Below are positions 45,286 through 55,724 of a stretch of 64,000 nucleotides of DNA, piece after piece. A model generated the notes under the pieces. That model had not been told where the DNA came from and did no database searches. It saw nothing but the letters and a program-made list of their open reading frames with translations. The translations under genes and the position numbers were made by a program. The stretch comes from Macrostomum hystrix (taxonomy: Eukaryota > Platyhelminthes > Macrostomidae). Location: the NCBI GenBank assembly GCA_950097015.1, contig CATNEN010000038.1, positions 12,131,001 to 12,195,000 on the forward strand, read 5' to 3'. Each line of letters begins with the position of its first letter. Positions within the stretch are counted from its first letter, which is position 1.

Positions 45286-48200
45286 TTGAATATAAAGCTT
45301 TTTTGCTTTTTCTCAAAAGATAGAAAATAATGGATAAATGGAATCTGCATTTTATGGAATTTTCTGGTCTAGAACTGTAATGCAAAGGCCTTTTCATTAA
45401 CAATTTGCTGCTTATAGCCAAGCTGGCATACATAAAATAACCTAACATTCCTTATTTTTCTCCTGGCTTGCACCCAACATAATGGGTTGCACATGGAGCA
45501 CATGGTTCACTTAATATAGGTAATAACATACACTTTTGGGAGTTAGTATTCAGGGATAGTTCTTGATATATAATAAGCAATGATCCATACCTAATTTTTA
45601 CTATAACATTTGCAGTGTTTAAACCATTGAAAAAAATTAAATATTTAAATATTAAATATTTAATTAAATATTAAATATTAAAAAAGTCAAATATTTACAC
45701 AGATATAGGCCTATGATATGGATAGATGAAAGAAGGAATGAGCACTAGAAAAAATCACAAAAACTGAAAGGCCTAGCCAACTTTGTACAAATGTAAATAA
45801 ATAGCTAGGTCAATGCATAAAACAAAAACATGAAAACTGTTTCATGCCATATATTTATTTGAAAGTTGCTTTACTATAAAAAATTATAGCACAGTTTGCA
45901 ACTTAAGTTGTGCTAATAGATGACTCATTTTGTACTCCATTCAAACTTTTGCAACATTAAATTGATACCAGAATATCCTCCTGTCTTTTGTTTTAACATT
46001 TTACACCAACTATGTCTAAATCATTTTTGGATCCAGATTTTATGCTGGAAATTTCAGGTATTAACTACATGATCTGCACTATGGATTTATATAGGCTATA
46101 GCTGTTTATTTAGACTATGAAAGTTTGTACTCTTTCTCTTTCTAGGCCTATAATATAGGGGCCTACCTCTGGGGCCTGAACTTAAACTAATTTTTTGCAA
46201 AAAATATGCACATAGAAATAGAGCATATTGTCACTGAAACTATTGGCACTAAAAAGACTTGCCACATAAGTCATAGCTTCCTAATATTAGGCCTAAGTAT
46301 TGTAGGCAGGCATAGGGCCTAGTGCGGCATGCTATAGGTCTAGTGAGGATTACTGGATCTGAATAGGCCTAAGCACTAAGCAGGCATCTGGAGTTCTTCT
46401 TGGATCAGTATCTTGTCTAAATGCCTAACTTATGGGCTATAGCTATGCCTATAGTAAGCTAGGCCTAGTAGAAAAGGTTTTGGTCTCCCACTTAAAAACT
46501 TTTTTAACTTGTCAGCCACTTGCCATTGCCCATTATGGCTTGATGTCCTGCCATAAGGGTCGTATCCCTACAATAAGTTGAATAAAATGTCAATACAAAA
46601 ACAATAGGGCTAATTTCATGAGATGACGGTCGTTGTGTTGGTATATAGGCAAACATTATTTGTACCAAAGACAAACTAACTCGAGACTTTGTATGTTCTA
46701 TATTGATGGGCGTGACCTCTAAGATAGGGCCTAATATACATTTTAAAGTAATTTTATTTACTGTGCTAATGTAGCAGACAGAAACTTTCAATGATGGTCA
46801 TTTTTGGTGAAAGTTGACATAGGCCCTAATCAAATTTTCAACATAAGTTCAAGATTCCTGCGAATAAGGCCAGTTTTTGTCTCAATCAGTCATTCGTTGT
46901 AGAAAACAAAAGCTAGAATGCTAGATAAACAGTTATAAACAAATTTCACATGTTAGTAGCCAGTTTTAAGTGTGGTGCACATTTTTTTAGATGTCGGTCG
47001 TTGGACTGACAGTCGTGTGTTTAAAACAGTCGTTGGCTGTCTGACAGTCGTTGGCTCAGTTGGCTGTCTGATCCTAACATTACAATAGCTACCAAAAACG
47101 TAGTTTAGAATTTGTATTCATAATAGTAGGCCTTAGGAAGTTTATTTAATATTTAGTATTTAGTGCTTCGATTATATACCGCAAATGTGGAACCTGAAGT
47201 AGACAGCACAACTGCTGTCTGTATGTCTGCCGGACTGTGTGCAGTATGCGAAAAAATAGTTAGAGTATCCGTTTCAAAAAATGAAGACCAACACATTTTT
47301 ATAATAACAAAAAGTTTTTAATAATAGAATGTTTTTAGTAAGCTATGCAACTAAAGTTATTTGTTGAACAAAAGCTACATATAAATGATAGAAACTTTAA
47401 GAAACGTAGAGTTCTTCTCAAAAATCTAAAGACTCGTCTTTTCTCGAAATAATTTGATTGAGGCAGCTTCCAGGAATTTAAGTTAGTGATACGCAATGAC
47501 CACTACGAGATCTTTTTCTAGTCGGTCTTGGTGATGCAAAGCACGTGATGCCACCGATTCTTATCCCGTTAGCTAAAGTTCTGTTTTAAGCAGGTCCAAG
47601 CAAATTTTATAAATAAAATTTAGACATTGGAATGAATCGATGGTTAAGTTAATAATTGATTGTTCATTTATTTAAATATTATCTTTTCTAATAATCGGTG
47701 GTTATAAAAATATTCGTAATTAAAATTTTGTCATTAAAAACTCAGTTTTTATTATATTGGTTGGTTTGGGATTCTACTCTCGCTTGGTTTGGATGGCAGT
47801 ATCTCTCGGATTGGTTAAAATCACATTTGCTCCTTGAACTTCTGTCTGATTGCCTTTCGCCTCGAATGAATCAACGCAAAGGGCGAAAATACAGATTTAT
47901 TATATTCTATTCTATTCTGAGTACAGAAACAAAATTAGTATTTAAATTGCAATGCAAAAAGCAAATTAATCAAGCAAATAATGAGAACAGAACTTAACAA
48001 TATTTAGTTATCTATGGACGATAATAGTAATAATAATAAAATTTATAATATTAAAATAGTAGTTTTAGGAAAGATAGAAATAGTACTACAATAGTTATAC
48101 AATATCTAATACGATCCGCAAATTTAATGTATTTTCGATCTTGTCAATGAAGCAGTGTAGTATAGCCATTCAAACTATGAAAGACAAGTTAGAAGCAAAG

Positions 48201-48352
48201 GGTAATTAAATAATTTTGAAAAATTAATATTATCATGACTCGATGTGTTTCTTCGAGCTAAAATAGTTATTAGCTATTTACAAAAAGGCACAATTATCAA
48301 AGAGAACAGCAGGCACCGATATACAGATGAAGTCCTGTTTTTTATTCCATAA
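45286..48352. other. AT-rich domain with TAGGCCTA words; no gene seen
   Basis: About 3 kb, very AT-rich, with repeated AGGCCT words between 45700 and 46470 (at least seven). ORFs (for example 47698-47997) have no recognisable similarity. It may contain an upstream intron or promoter of the gene at 48.4 kb. Confidence 0.45.
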
Positions 48353-48367
48353 TTTACTGGCAAAAAG

Positions 48368-50454
48368 GCGCGGAAATCGACCGGATCCTACACTCTGTGC
48401 GACCTGCCTCAGCTAGCACTGGAGATTGTAGCCCGACAGCTCAACTGGCGCGACCTTCTCAGTCTTGGAGGCGTCTGCAGGCAGCTGCGAGATCTTGCCT
48501 CGCGTGACTCGCTTTGGTACGCGCAGTGCTCACGCCGCGGATGGATAAATTTTGGGTTGCCGGGTGTTGACTCGCTGCTAGCCTCTCGTGATGATGCCGA
48601 CGCCGAAGCCTTTGGTCTAGAATCGAACAGCAGCGGGCGCTCGTTTGGCACATCGCCAAGTTTTCCCGGGCCATCCAGTGTCGAGGACGAGCTCAAGTGG
48701 GGCCGCTGGAAGATGGTTTTTTTAAAAGCCAGGTGCGTCCTCATTTGCTGGTTCTAAATTTGTCAATCAATAGTTTACTAATATAAAGTATTTCTCTTTC
48801 TCAGGTACTTAAAGAGAAGCTGGTCAACGGGCAGGTATCTGGTATCGCCGCCGTTGCGACCGCCGAAATCGGCGACTCCGACTGGCGGCGAAGGCGCCAT
48901 CAGCGCTTTCGCCTGCAACTCCAGCGTAGCTGTCACCGGCACAACGGAGGGCCTCTTGAGTGTCTGGCACTGCCGTAGGGCTCAGTTGATGGCGCTGCGG
49001 CTAATGGACGATTCAGTGAGCAAATGGATTCGATCCTAATAAATCAACCAGATGGTTTAGATAGAATGAAAATAGAATGGCCAAAATTCACAATGTGTTT
49101 ACCCAGATCTGCTCAGTTTGCATTGGCAACGCTGGCAGCGGCAGCGGCAGCGGCAGCTGTTTTATCTACGTTGGTTGCGACAACGGTATCGCGTACGAGA
49201 TGGAGCTGACGGTGCGCGACAGTAGCTCGCCGACAACTGGCGATCTTCAGTTGGAGCAGATGCTGACTGCTCGAAGGTGTTTCCGCTGCTGCGCTGAGTT
49301 TGACAGCGAAGGCGGCCTAGAAGTTCAACTGCTGAGATTCGTCCGCTGCGAAGATTTTCTGCAGCTATCTGGCGCCTGTGAGTGAACTCTTTTTGTTTAT
49401 TACCCAATGGCTTCTGGAGTGGTGCTAATTTTATGACGGATAAGCTGTGGTTTGCAACATGCGACTAGCTAAGGCTGCTATTGGTTGCCTGGGGTGGAGG
49501 GTAAACAGGACTAGGCTGTAATTGGTTGGCTGGAGATGTAACAAACACGACTTGGCTGTCATTGGTTGGTTGGGGTAAGTACACACAGCGGGGCGTGGTG
49601 CATGGTTGGCACGCACGTCTGACTGAGTAACCGCGGATTACTTAAAGATGTCACTACAGCCAGAACTGTCACTATCACTGAATTTGACATGCCGACATCA
49701 GCTCATCTCCAAGATGCCAGCCTCCTGCTGTCCAACCTGCTGATCTCCTACACCAGCAACGGCAGCTTCAGCTCCTGGCGCCTCGACAATGGCACTCGCA
49801 TCGGCACCTGCTCGACTGGCCATGCAGTCAGGCACAGCGGAAACCGGCGACTCGGACAGTCTTGCGTCCAGCTCCGTGTCGCACCAACTAATTGCCATCG
49901 GCTTGTGGGACTGTACAGTGCTGCTCATCGATTGCCTCTCGTGCAAACAATTGACTGCTCCTCTTGTTGGTCACACCGAAGCAGTCTCCTGTCTGTGGCT
50001 TGACGCTTCTACTGGTCGGCTAGCGACTGGCAGTCTGGATGGCAGCGTTCGTCTGTGGCGTTTGAACAGTCTCAGCCGCAGTCGGTGCCATGTGGACACG
50101 CCGCTAGTAATGCGCGACTGCCATCCGGAGGTTTACTGCCTGGCCAGCCACGCCGAGCTCCTGGCTAGCGGCGGCTCTGACTCGACTGTGCTCATCAGCA
50201 ACTGGTCCGGCCGGCAGCTGCATCGTCTGCTCGGTCACGTTGGCGTCGTGCGCAATCTCAGCATGAGCCGGCTTAGACTAGTCTCGAGCGGCGATGTTCG
50301 CAAAGTGATGGTCTGGAACTACCGGCGCGGACTTCAGTTGAGTGTGCTGCATCGCAATCCGACGCTGGTGCAATTCCTGCACGCCTCTGACACCGGCATG
50401 GTGCTGGCAGCTCCTGGGAAGGCTGGCTGCTTGGTCTGCATAGCCTACTGGTGA
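48368..50454 (+). CDS. F-box/WD40-repeat protein with a frame break
   Basis: Probable substrate receptor of an SCF ubiquitin ligase. Exons 48368-48732, 48805-49015, 49107-49377 and 49702-50454, with consistent phases. Exon 1 carries an F-box (LCDLPQLALEIVARQLNWRD, then LLSLGGVCRQLRDLASRDSL), followed by WGRWKMVFLKARYLKRSW. WD40 repeats include EGLLSVWHCRRAQ, HTEAVSCLWLDASTGRLATG then SLDGSVRLWRL, and LLGHVGVVRNLSMSRLRLVS. Within exon 4 the frame must shift by +1 between about 49740 and 49880: before it reads SNLLISYTSNGSFSSWRLDN, after it GLWDCTVLLIDCLSC. No GT-AG intron fits. The N-terminus is open: no in-frame ATG precedes the F-box after the stop at 48350, so the start exon is missing or non-standard. 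Confidence 0.72.
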
Positions 50455-50936
50455 CTAAGGATTGGCTGAACTTAAAATTCTCATTCTCCTGTGATTTCTG
50501 ACCCGACTGTATTTGATAGTAATTCATCTTCCATGGCTGTAGTTTTTGGCTTCATTTTTTAATTGCTATTTGAATAACAGTTTAAACTCATCTGTAATCT
50601 CCTTTCAGTTGACGAATATGTTTATGTACTTAACATTAAGGATTAACTGACGTAGATTACAAGTTTTTTTACATGCTATTTACATTGCTAAGTAACATTT
50701 TATATGGATTAAGAGTACATTATGTTACTCCTAATTCTATAATTACGAGCAAATTTACAATCAAACTGACGCATATGAAATATTAAATTTCACGATAAAT
50801 TATGCTACTTTTTTATATAGCTTGTGCTTGTAAAAGTTATTATTATTCAAGTTGAATTTGTTAGCGTTTATTGTAAAAAAACACTAAAAAACAGATAAAA
50901 CTTTGCTCTGTATGTTTTACGCATTTCACGGCCCGC
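50455..50936. other. AT-rich 3' flank
   Basis: No gene seen downstream of the F-box/WD40 stop. Confidence 0.4.
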
Positions 50937-51426
50937 CCGCTGTGCATATAAATAGAATTCGACCATAGACAACAGCAGAGGGCGGGCTGCCGTTAGTTTC
51001 AATCTCGTTTCAACACGCGTAGGCTAACTACATTATAAGGCTTCAGCAACGTATTATGGTATAAACGATCACTCAGCGATAATGGCATGTCTATGGCACA
51101 AACTGCGCCAATCCGCCATGAGCCAGAAGCTGACTAAATTTGGACGCTTATATTTGTTTCTTTAAATTATCAATTAAAGTATTTTACCAACCGGTAAAAG
51201 CATTATAAGGCTTCAGGCCATAGACAAATCAACTCCCCCTATAACGCCGTTGCTTGTCGACCGACAGCCGCCAGATAGCGTTATAGGGGGAGTTGATTTG
51301 TCTATGGCCTGAAGCCTTATAATGCTTTTACCGGTTGGCTGCCTCGCAGTTAATGGCGATTACGATCTCGGCGCTACGCGCCTCGATCGACCGCCATTAA
51401 CTTGCTCGGCACCCAACCGGTAAAGT
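50937..51426. repeat. Composite palindromic element
   Basis: Nested inverted repeats: GCCCGCCCGCTGT (50940) against ACAGCAGAGGGCGGGC (50974); arms of about 59 bp at 51188-51246 and 51279-51338, perfect or nearly so, around a 32-bp loop; and AGTTAATGGCG / CGCCATTAACT near 51351 and 51399. CCAACCGGTAAA occurs at 51188, inverted at 51327, and again at 51414. It has no coding capacity and resembles foldback transposon debris. Confidence 0.8.
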
Positions 51427-51616
51427 TCCAACACTAATATAGAATACAAGGACTACTTAAGTAGTCCTTAAGTACTACTTAAGTATATATACGTTACTTG
51501 AGTAGTCCTTGATAGAATATTGGTTAAAAATTAAATTTAATCAATTCAAAATAATCAACAATGATAGCCGACATGGTTACATAATACAATTTCTTGAGCA
51601 GAAAAAATATGCCTAT

Positions 51617-52171
51617 AGGCCGTATGAATAAAGTGAGCAATTGCTCGCGAGTAAATGCTCCTACTCTGAGTTTGAGCAACCGCTCACTTTTCGTATGAAT
51701 AATGATTTATCTCAAACTTCGAGCAAGTTCCCAGCCACCCGAGCAGTTGCTCAGCGAATTTGTACCATAGACCAAATGGTGATCAAAATCACTTCCCTCT
51801 TCTTTGCTGTTTAATGGAACGAACGAGGCTCGCCTCGCAAGCAAGATTTGCTACGTGGAATGAAAAAATGTCGACTCAAGACGAAGACGATGAGATTTTT
51901 GTTCGCTGCGTGATGCTGAATAGGCGCTGAGCACGCTGCCGACTTGACTCAAGAAAACGCGAGCAAATGCTTCAGACATTTGTCTATGGCCAGAGTTTAT
52001 TCTTGCTGACGCGAGTCTCTACTCAGTCACAGAGCAATTGCTCGAGGGGTGAACACCAACTCTTGAGACAATCATGTTGAGCATTTGCTCAGCAGCAAGC
52101 ACTCACTTTATTCATTCTGAATTGAGAATGTCGTAGACTTTGAGCAATTGCTCACTTTAGTCATACGGCCT
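51617..52171. mobile_element. Harbinger-like MITE, 555 bp
   Basis: The left end AGGCCGTATGAATAAAGTGA and reverse complement of the right end AGGCCGTATGACTAAAGTGA match at 19 of 20, continuing into GCAATTGCTC (about 30 bp). Flanks show TAT on both sides, a possible 3-bp target duplication. Inside, GAGCAANNGCTC-type palindromes recur many times. No transposase ORF. The superfamily is inferred from the 3-bp duplication and terminal sequence. Confidence 0.75.
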
Positions 52172-53431
52172 TATACTTGTGGTTCTTGCCACCAGACACT
52201 CCGACGAGAATTGTTGAATATCTAGACGATACGGATGTTTTGTAGACAGATAGATAGACTATCTTATAGATATAGATAGCGAGAAAGAGCGAGCGAAGCG
52301 AGCTCTTTCGAGCTTGCTTGCCGCAGCCAATCACGCTGAATGCACGCACACAAGATCACCGGAAACGATTAAGGCAGCTGGAAAGCCAATGGGCGCGGTA
52401 AGCGCTTTTATCCAGAGGAACTACCATCTGGAACCAGCCTATGCCGTACAAAAACCAGACTACTCAAGCAGATAGATAGACTATCTTATAGATAGATAGA
52501 TACATTTTCAGAATTTTTTAGAGGATCTTAACTAGAGGGTGCTAGTTTTAATATTAGCGTGAAACGGTTCAAACGGTTTTGCTAGCTGAAAATGCATAAT
52601 TAAAGTGTATCAACCTAACATTTCTTAGAAACTTATTCTTGTTGGAGACTAAAATTGGTTAGATATTGTAAATTAATGTGAGTACTAGTATATTAACGGT
52701 GTGCATGGTGAATACATCTAAAAGCTGAAGTTCCTTTGTCCGCTCCGTTCGCAAACCCTCAGCATAATAGGAAAATATTCCGTGTTTTGAGTAAACTGTA
52801 CACTACTGTGTACAATATGCTTCTCAGTGTACAAAGAGCTGCTACAGTATCACTAAAAGAATCACAGAACATTTGTACGAGCGAAATAGCCAAGTTCCCT
52901 TTCTATAATTAGAAATAACAAAAACATATCAACCAGAGCATATAACTAATAGCTAGAATTGAAAATATAAAGGCATCTACAAGACTCACCCACAGATAAT
53001 ATATAACTTATATATATATTATCTGTGGACTCACCTCAATGCGAATTTGTCGGCGGCGACATTTACTTTCAAGCAGGTAAAAACCTTTTTCTATGTTTCT
53101 AAATATATGTTTTGTACATCTCGACATAATTTATAATCTGCTGTGAGTAAATAAGTATACTGATCAAATAACAAAAACTTTGCCATTATCTAATTTGCAA
53201 GTAGCTGGTATATAGGGGGCTTAACAATCCGCGAAATATCACATTTAACCAAATTAATGCTCCCCAATTTGGTAAAACCTTTCAAATTTGGCGAAAACCC
53301 GTACCTACTTGCAAATATATTTAAGCATCTGTGTAATTCTCATTGTATGAGATATCATAAAATACTTTATTATTCGTTTCAATGGGAGTATAACAGCTAG
53401 GAGCTCTTTTAACTCTCTCATTAAACATTCC
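52172..53431. other. AT-rich spacer, short GATA tracts
   Basis: Contains AGATAGACTATCTTATAGAT twice (52251, 52478), a short hairpin around 52989-53028, and no gene. Confidence 0.45.
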
Positions 53432-53879
53432 GACATTTGTACAACGCCGAGACGTGGACGCTGACTGATTCGCTGACTGATAAGAACAGCAAGTCAACGC
53501 GGCGCACGCTGGCCTGCTGCGTGCCGCCTTTAAGATCAGCGACGAGCGGATCACTAACGCGGCACTCTATCGTCGCGCCGGCCTGGCCCGTCCGAGTGAA
53601 CTGCTGCGACTTCGGCGACTCCAGCTTGCAGGCCACATCATCCGCGCCGAGTCCTACTGCCCGCAGCCGGTGCAGGAGGTGCTGCTGCTAACGCTGCAGG
53701 CACCCTACCGGCGCGGCCAGGCCCGAACTCGGCGTTTCGTCGACTGCCTGCTGGCCGATGCTGGCGCCCCGGACACTGCCGGCGGTGCGGCCTTTGTTCG
53801 CGCCCAGGCTCTGAAGCGTGCACTGTGACGCTGCCTTTTCCACCTGACAGCGTACTTTGTTGTTGTTGTTGTTGTTGTT
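53432..53879 (+). mobile_element. 5'-truncated non-LTR retrotransposon with TSD
   Basis: Encodes the C-terminal end of a LINE ORF2: NAETWTLTDSLT, a frame change, then AHAGLLRAAFKISDERITNA, LYRRAGLARPSELLRLRRLQ, LAGHIIRAESYCPQPVQEVL, ending in a stop at about 53828, then a (TTG)n tail at 53859-53879. ATTAAACATTCC flanks both sides (53420-53431 and 53880-53891), a 12-bp target-site duplication. The family resembles the reverse-transcriptase fragment at the right edge of the window. Confidence 0.85.
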
Positions 53880-53977
53880 ATTAAACATTCCCAAAAATGG
53901 GAAGTTGTTACAGTATGAAGGCCTCTAAAAAACAATTTTCAGAAACGAATCATCATCGAGCCTAAAATTTGACGACC

Positions 53978-55150
53978 ATGCTTGACATTGACACTCGCAA
54001 CACCCTAATGATGCTCTACACTGAGGGTAAAGAGAGATCAATCATGCATCAATCAAATTATGCATCACGCAGAACTTTTAAGTGTTTTAGGGACGAGCCG
54101 TTGACGCAATTTTTACGGGAGATACGCCAGGGTGGAGTCCAAGCGGCTATGCAGCTGCTTACGAAAAAGCCGGATATTCTGAAAGGTCTAACCCCTAATT
54201 ATAGGAATGCTGCTTTAGGTATCGTCTTTGAAGAGCTGCAGATCGCCAAACTGATGGCTGAAGTGTGCCGGCAAAAACTGCCCATCGAGCTGTACGCGGG
54301 TGACGGTCGTGGAGTTTTTTGCTTTCAGAGCAACGCAATGTCGACTCCAGTTTACACAGACGCTGTGTTCCGCAATACGAAGACCAACGAATTTTTTGCG
54401 ATTCAGTTTAAATACAGTGACGACCCCATGAAACTGCTCGAAACGATTCAGAGTTGGAAGTCCAAGCATGAGCACGCTGCTCAAGATCATCTGCCAGAAG
54501 CGCTTCGGCTCGAGAATGTGCAGGTCGTCGCACCTGAAAGCGTGGCCGATGGTGAGCTGGCGAAGACCACGATGAACATTGGTCTGGAGCAGCAGACGGA
54601 CTCCATTGAGGTTATCGAGAAATTTCTTTCTGAAAATGAAAAAGTACTCAAAGAACTGCTTCAAGACGAGAGCTTCAGCTCGAAGCTTGAACAGATAAAA
54701 CAGAAAGGAAGGGAAGCTCTAGTAAACAAGAATACGGCAGTGGCTACAAAGGAAAAAGTTGATATGAAAACTGCTGACATGACGATCCCGTCGGACAAGA
54801 AGAACGCTTTGCTCGCTAAATACAAAGCCGATCAGGAAGCATTCGAAAGCAGAAGCAAACGGCTCTATCGGGAGCGCGAAGCTTTGGAAAACGAACTAAG
54901 GTCACTCCTGACAGGAAAAATCCAGTGCAAAACTCGCGAGCAGTTAAAGATGATCGCCAAGCAGTGTGGTGTGGAAGTAGCTGCCGGTGCCATCGCCGAT
55001 GGACTTCTTTCCTTTGTGATTTCATTCGACGAGGAGATTCGACTGTACCTGAAGGGTAAAATCTCGGGTGCCGAATGCGCTAGATGGATCATGAAACAGA
55101 CGACCATCGGAATCGTCAGAGGCGCCGTATTTGGGCTGGATTCTTTGTAG
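53978..55150 (+). CDS. Intronless orphan protein, possible PD-(D/E)XK nuclease fold
   Basis: 390 aa from the first in-frame ATG (53978, context ACGACCATGC), one exon, with AATAAA at 55195. Not recognised. Residues about 80-150 look like a PD-(D/E)XK core: helix IVFEELQIAKLMAE with E85/E86, then YTDAVF (D128), then FFAIQFKYS giving Q143-x-K145, the Q-x-K form seen in Mrr-like and other family members. Residues 205-310 are charged and helical, with a likely coiled coil at 275-310 (KADQEAFESRSKRLYRERE). The C-terminus (331-385) has two glycine/alanine-rich hydrophobic stretches (AAGAIADGLLSFVISF; TIGIVRGAVFGL), possibly membrane-inserting. Lack of introns beside split neighbours suits a retrocopy or transferred gene. 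The nuclease assignment is inference from motif spacing. Confidence 0.7.
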   Translation: MLDIDTRNTLMMLYTEGKERSIMHQSNYASRRTFKCFRDEPLTQFLREIRQGGVQAAMQLLTKKPDILKGLTPNYRNAALGIVFEELQIAKLMAEVCRQKLPIELYAGDGRGVFCFQSNAMSTPVYTDAVFRNTKTNEFFAIQFKYSDDPMKLLETIQSWKSKHEHAAQDHLPEALRLENVQVVAPESVADGELAKTTMNIGLEQQTDSIEVIEKFLSENEKVLKELLQDESFSSKLEQIKQKGREALVNKNTAVATKEKVDMKTADMTIPSDKKNALLAKYKADQEAFESRSKRLYREREALENELRSLLTGKIQCKTREQLKMIAKQCGVEVAAGAIADGLLSFVISFDEEIRLYLKGKISGAECARWIMKQTTIGIVRGAVFGLDSL

Positions 55151-55354
55151 TTTAAATACGGATTACACACACGAAGCAAGTCTTAGATAGTACAAATAAA
55201 TAACTCCAACTACTACATTAATTAAAAAAAAACTAGAGATTTTCTTTGAAGAAACCATAAACAATTATGTAACAAGTTGTGTTGTTATTTTGTTATAAAA
55301 TGCGACAACAGAGAATTTTAGAGCACTCTATGATCAGGTAGCAGAACAAATCAG

Positions 55355-55660
55355 GTAAAGGGCAGGAAGGAGGGGTTAAAGGTCGGAAAAGAGCGGGTAA
55401 AAGGCGGAAGAGAGACGGTAAAGGGCGGAAAAGAGACGGTAAAGGACGGAAAAGAGCGGGCAAAGGGCGGAAGAGAGCGGGTAAAGGGCGGAAGAGAGAT
55501 GGTAAAGGGCGGAAAAGAGCGGGTAAAGGGCGGAAGAGAGACGGTAAGGGCAGAAAAGAGCGGGCAAAGGGCGGAAGAGAGATGGTAAAGGGCGGAAAAG
55601 AGCGGGTAAATGGCGGAAGGAGAGCAAGTAAAGGGCGCAAGAGAGTGGGTAAAAGGCGGA
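55355..55660. repeat. 21-bp purine-rich minisatellite
   Basis: About 14 units of GAGACGGTAAAGGGCGGAAAA and GAGCGGGTAAAGGGCGGAAGA alternating, so a 42-bp dimer in part. Lies between the orphan gene and the ecdysoneless exon. Confidence 0.92.
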
Positions 55661-55724
55661 ACACAGTAGATATCAAGTGTGGGCAACGAATTGAATTGGT
55701 TAAGAAGGATTGGCCGCATCAATA

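Noticed and set aside
47698-47997. 99-codon plus-strand ORF
   Set aside because: AT-rich, no similarity, and no link to the F-box gene downstream can be shown.
52989-53028. Hairpin CCACAGATAATATAT / ATATATTATCTGTGG
   Set aside because: Short, AT-rich inverted repeat without flanking duplication or other copies; could occur by chance.
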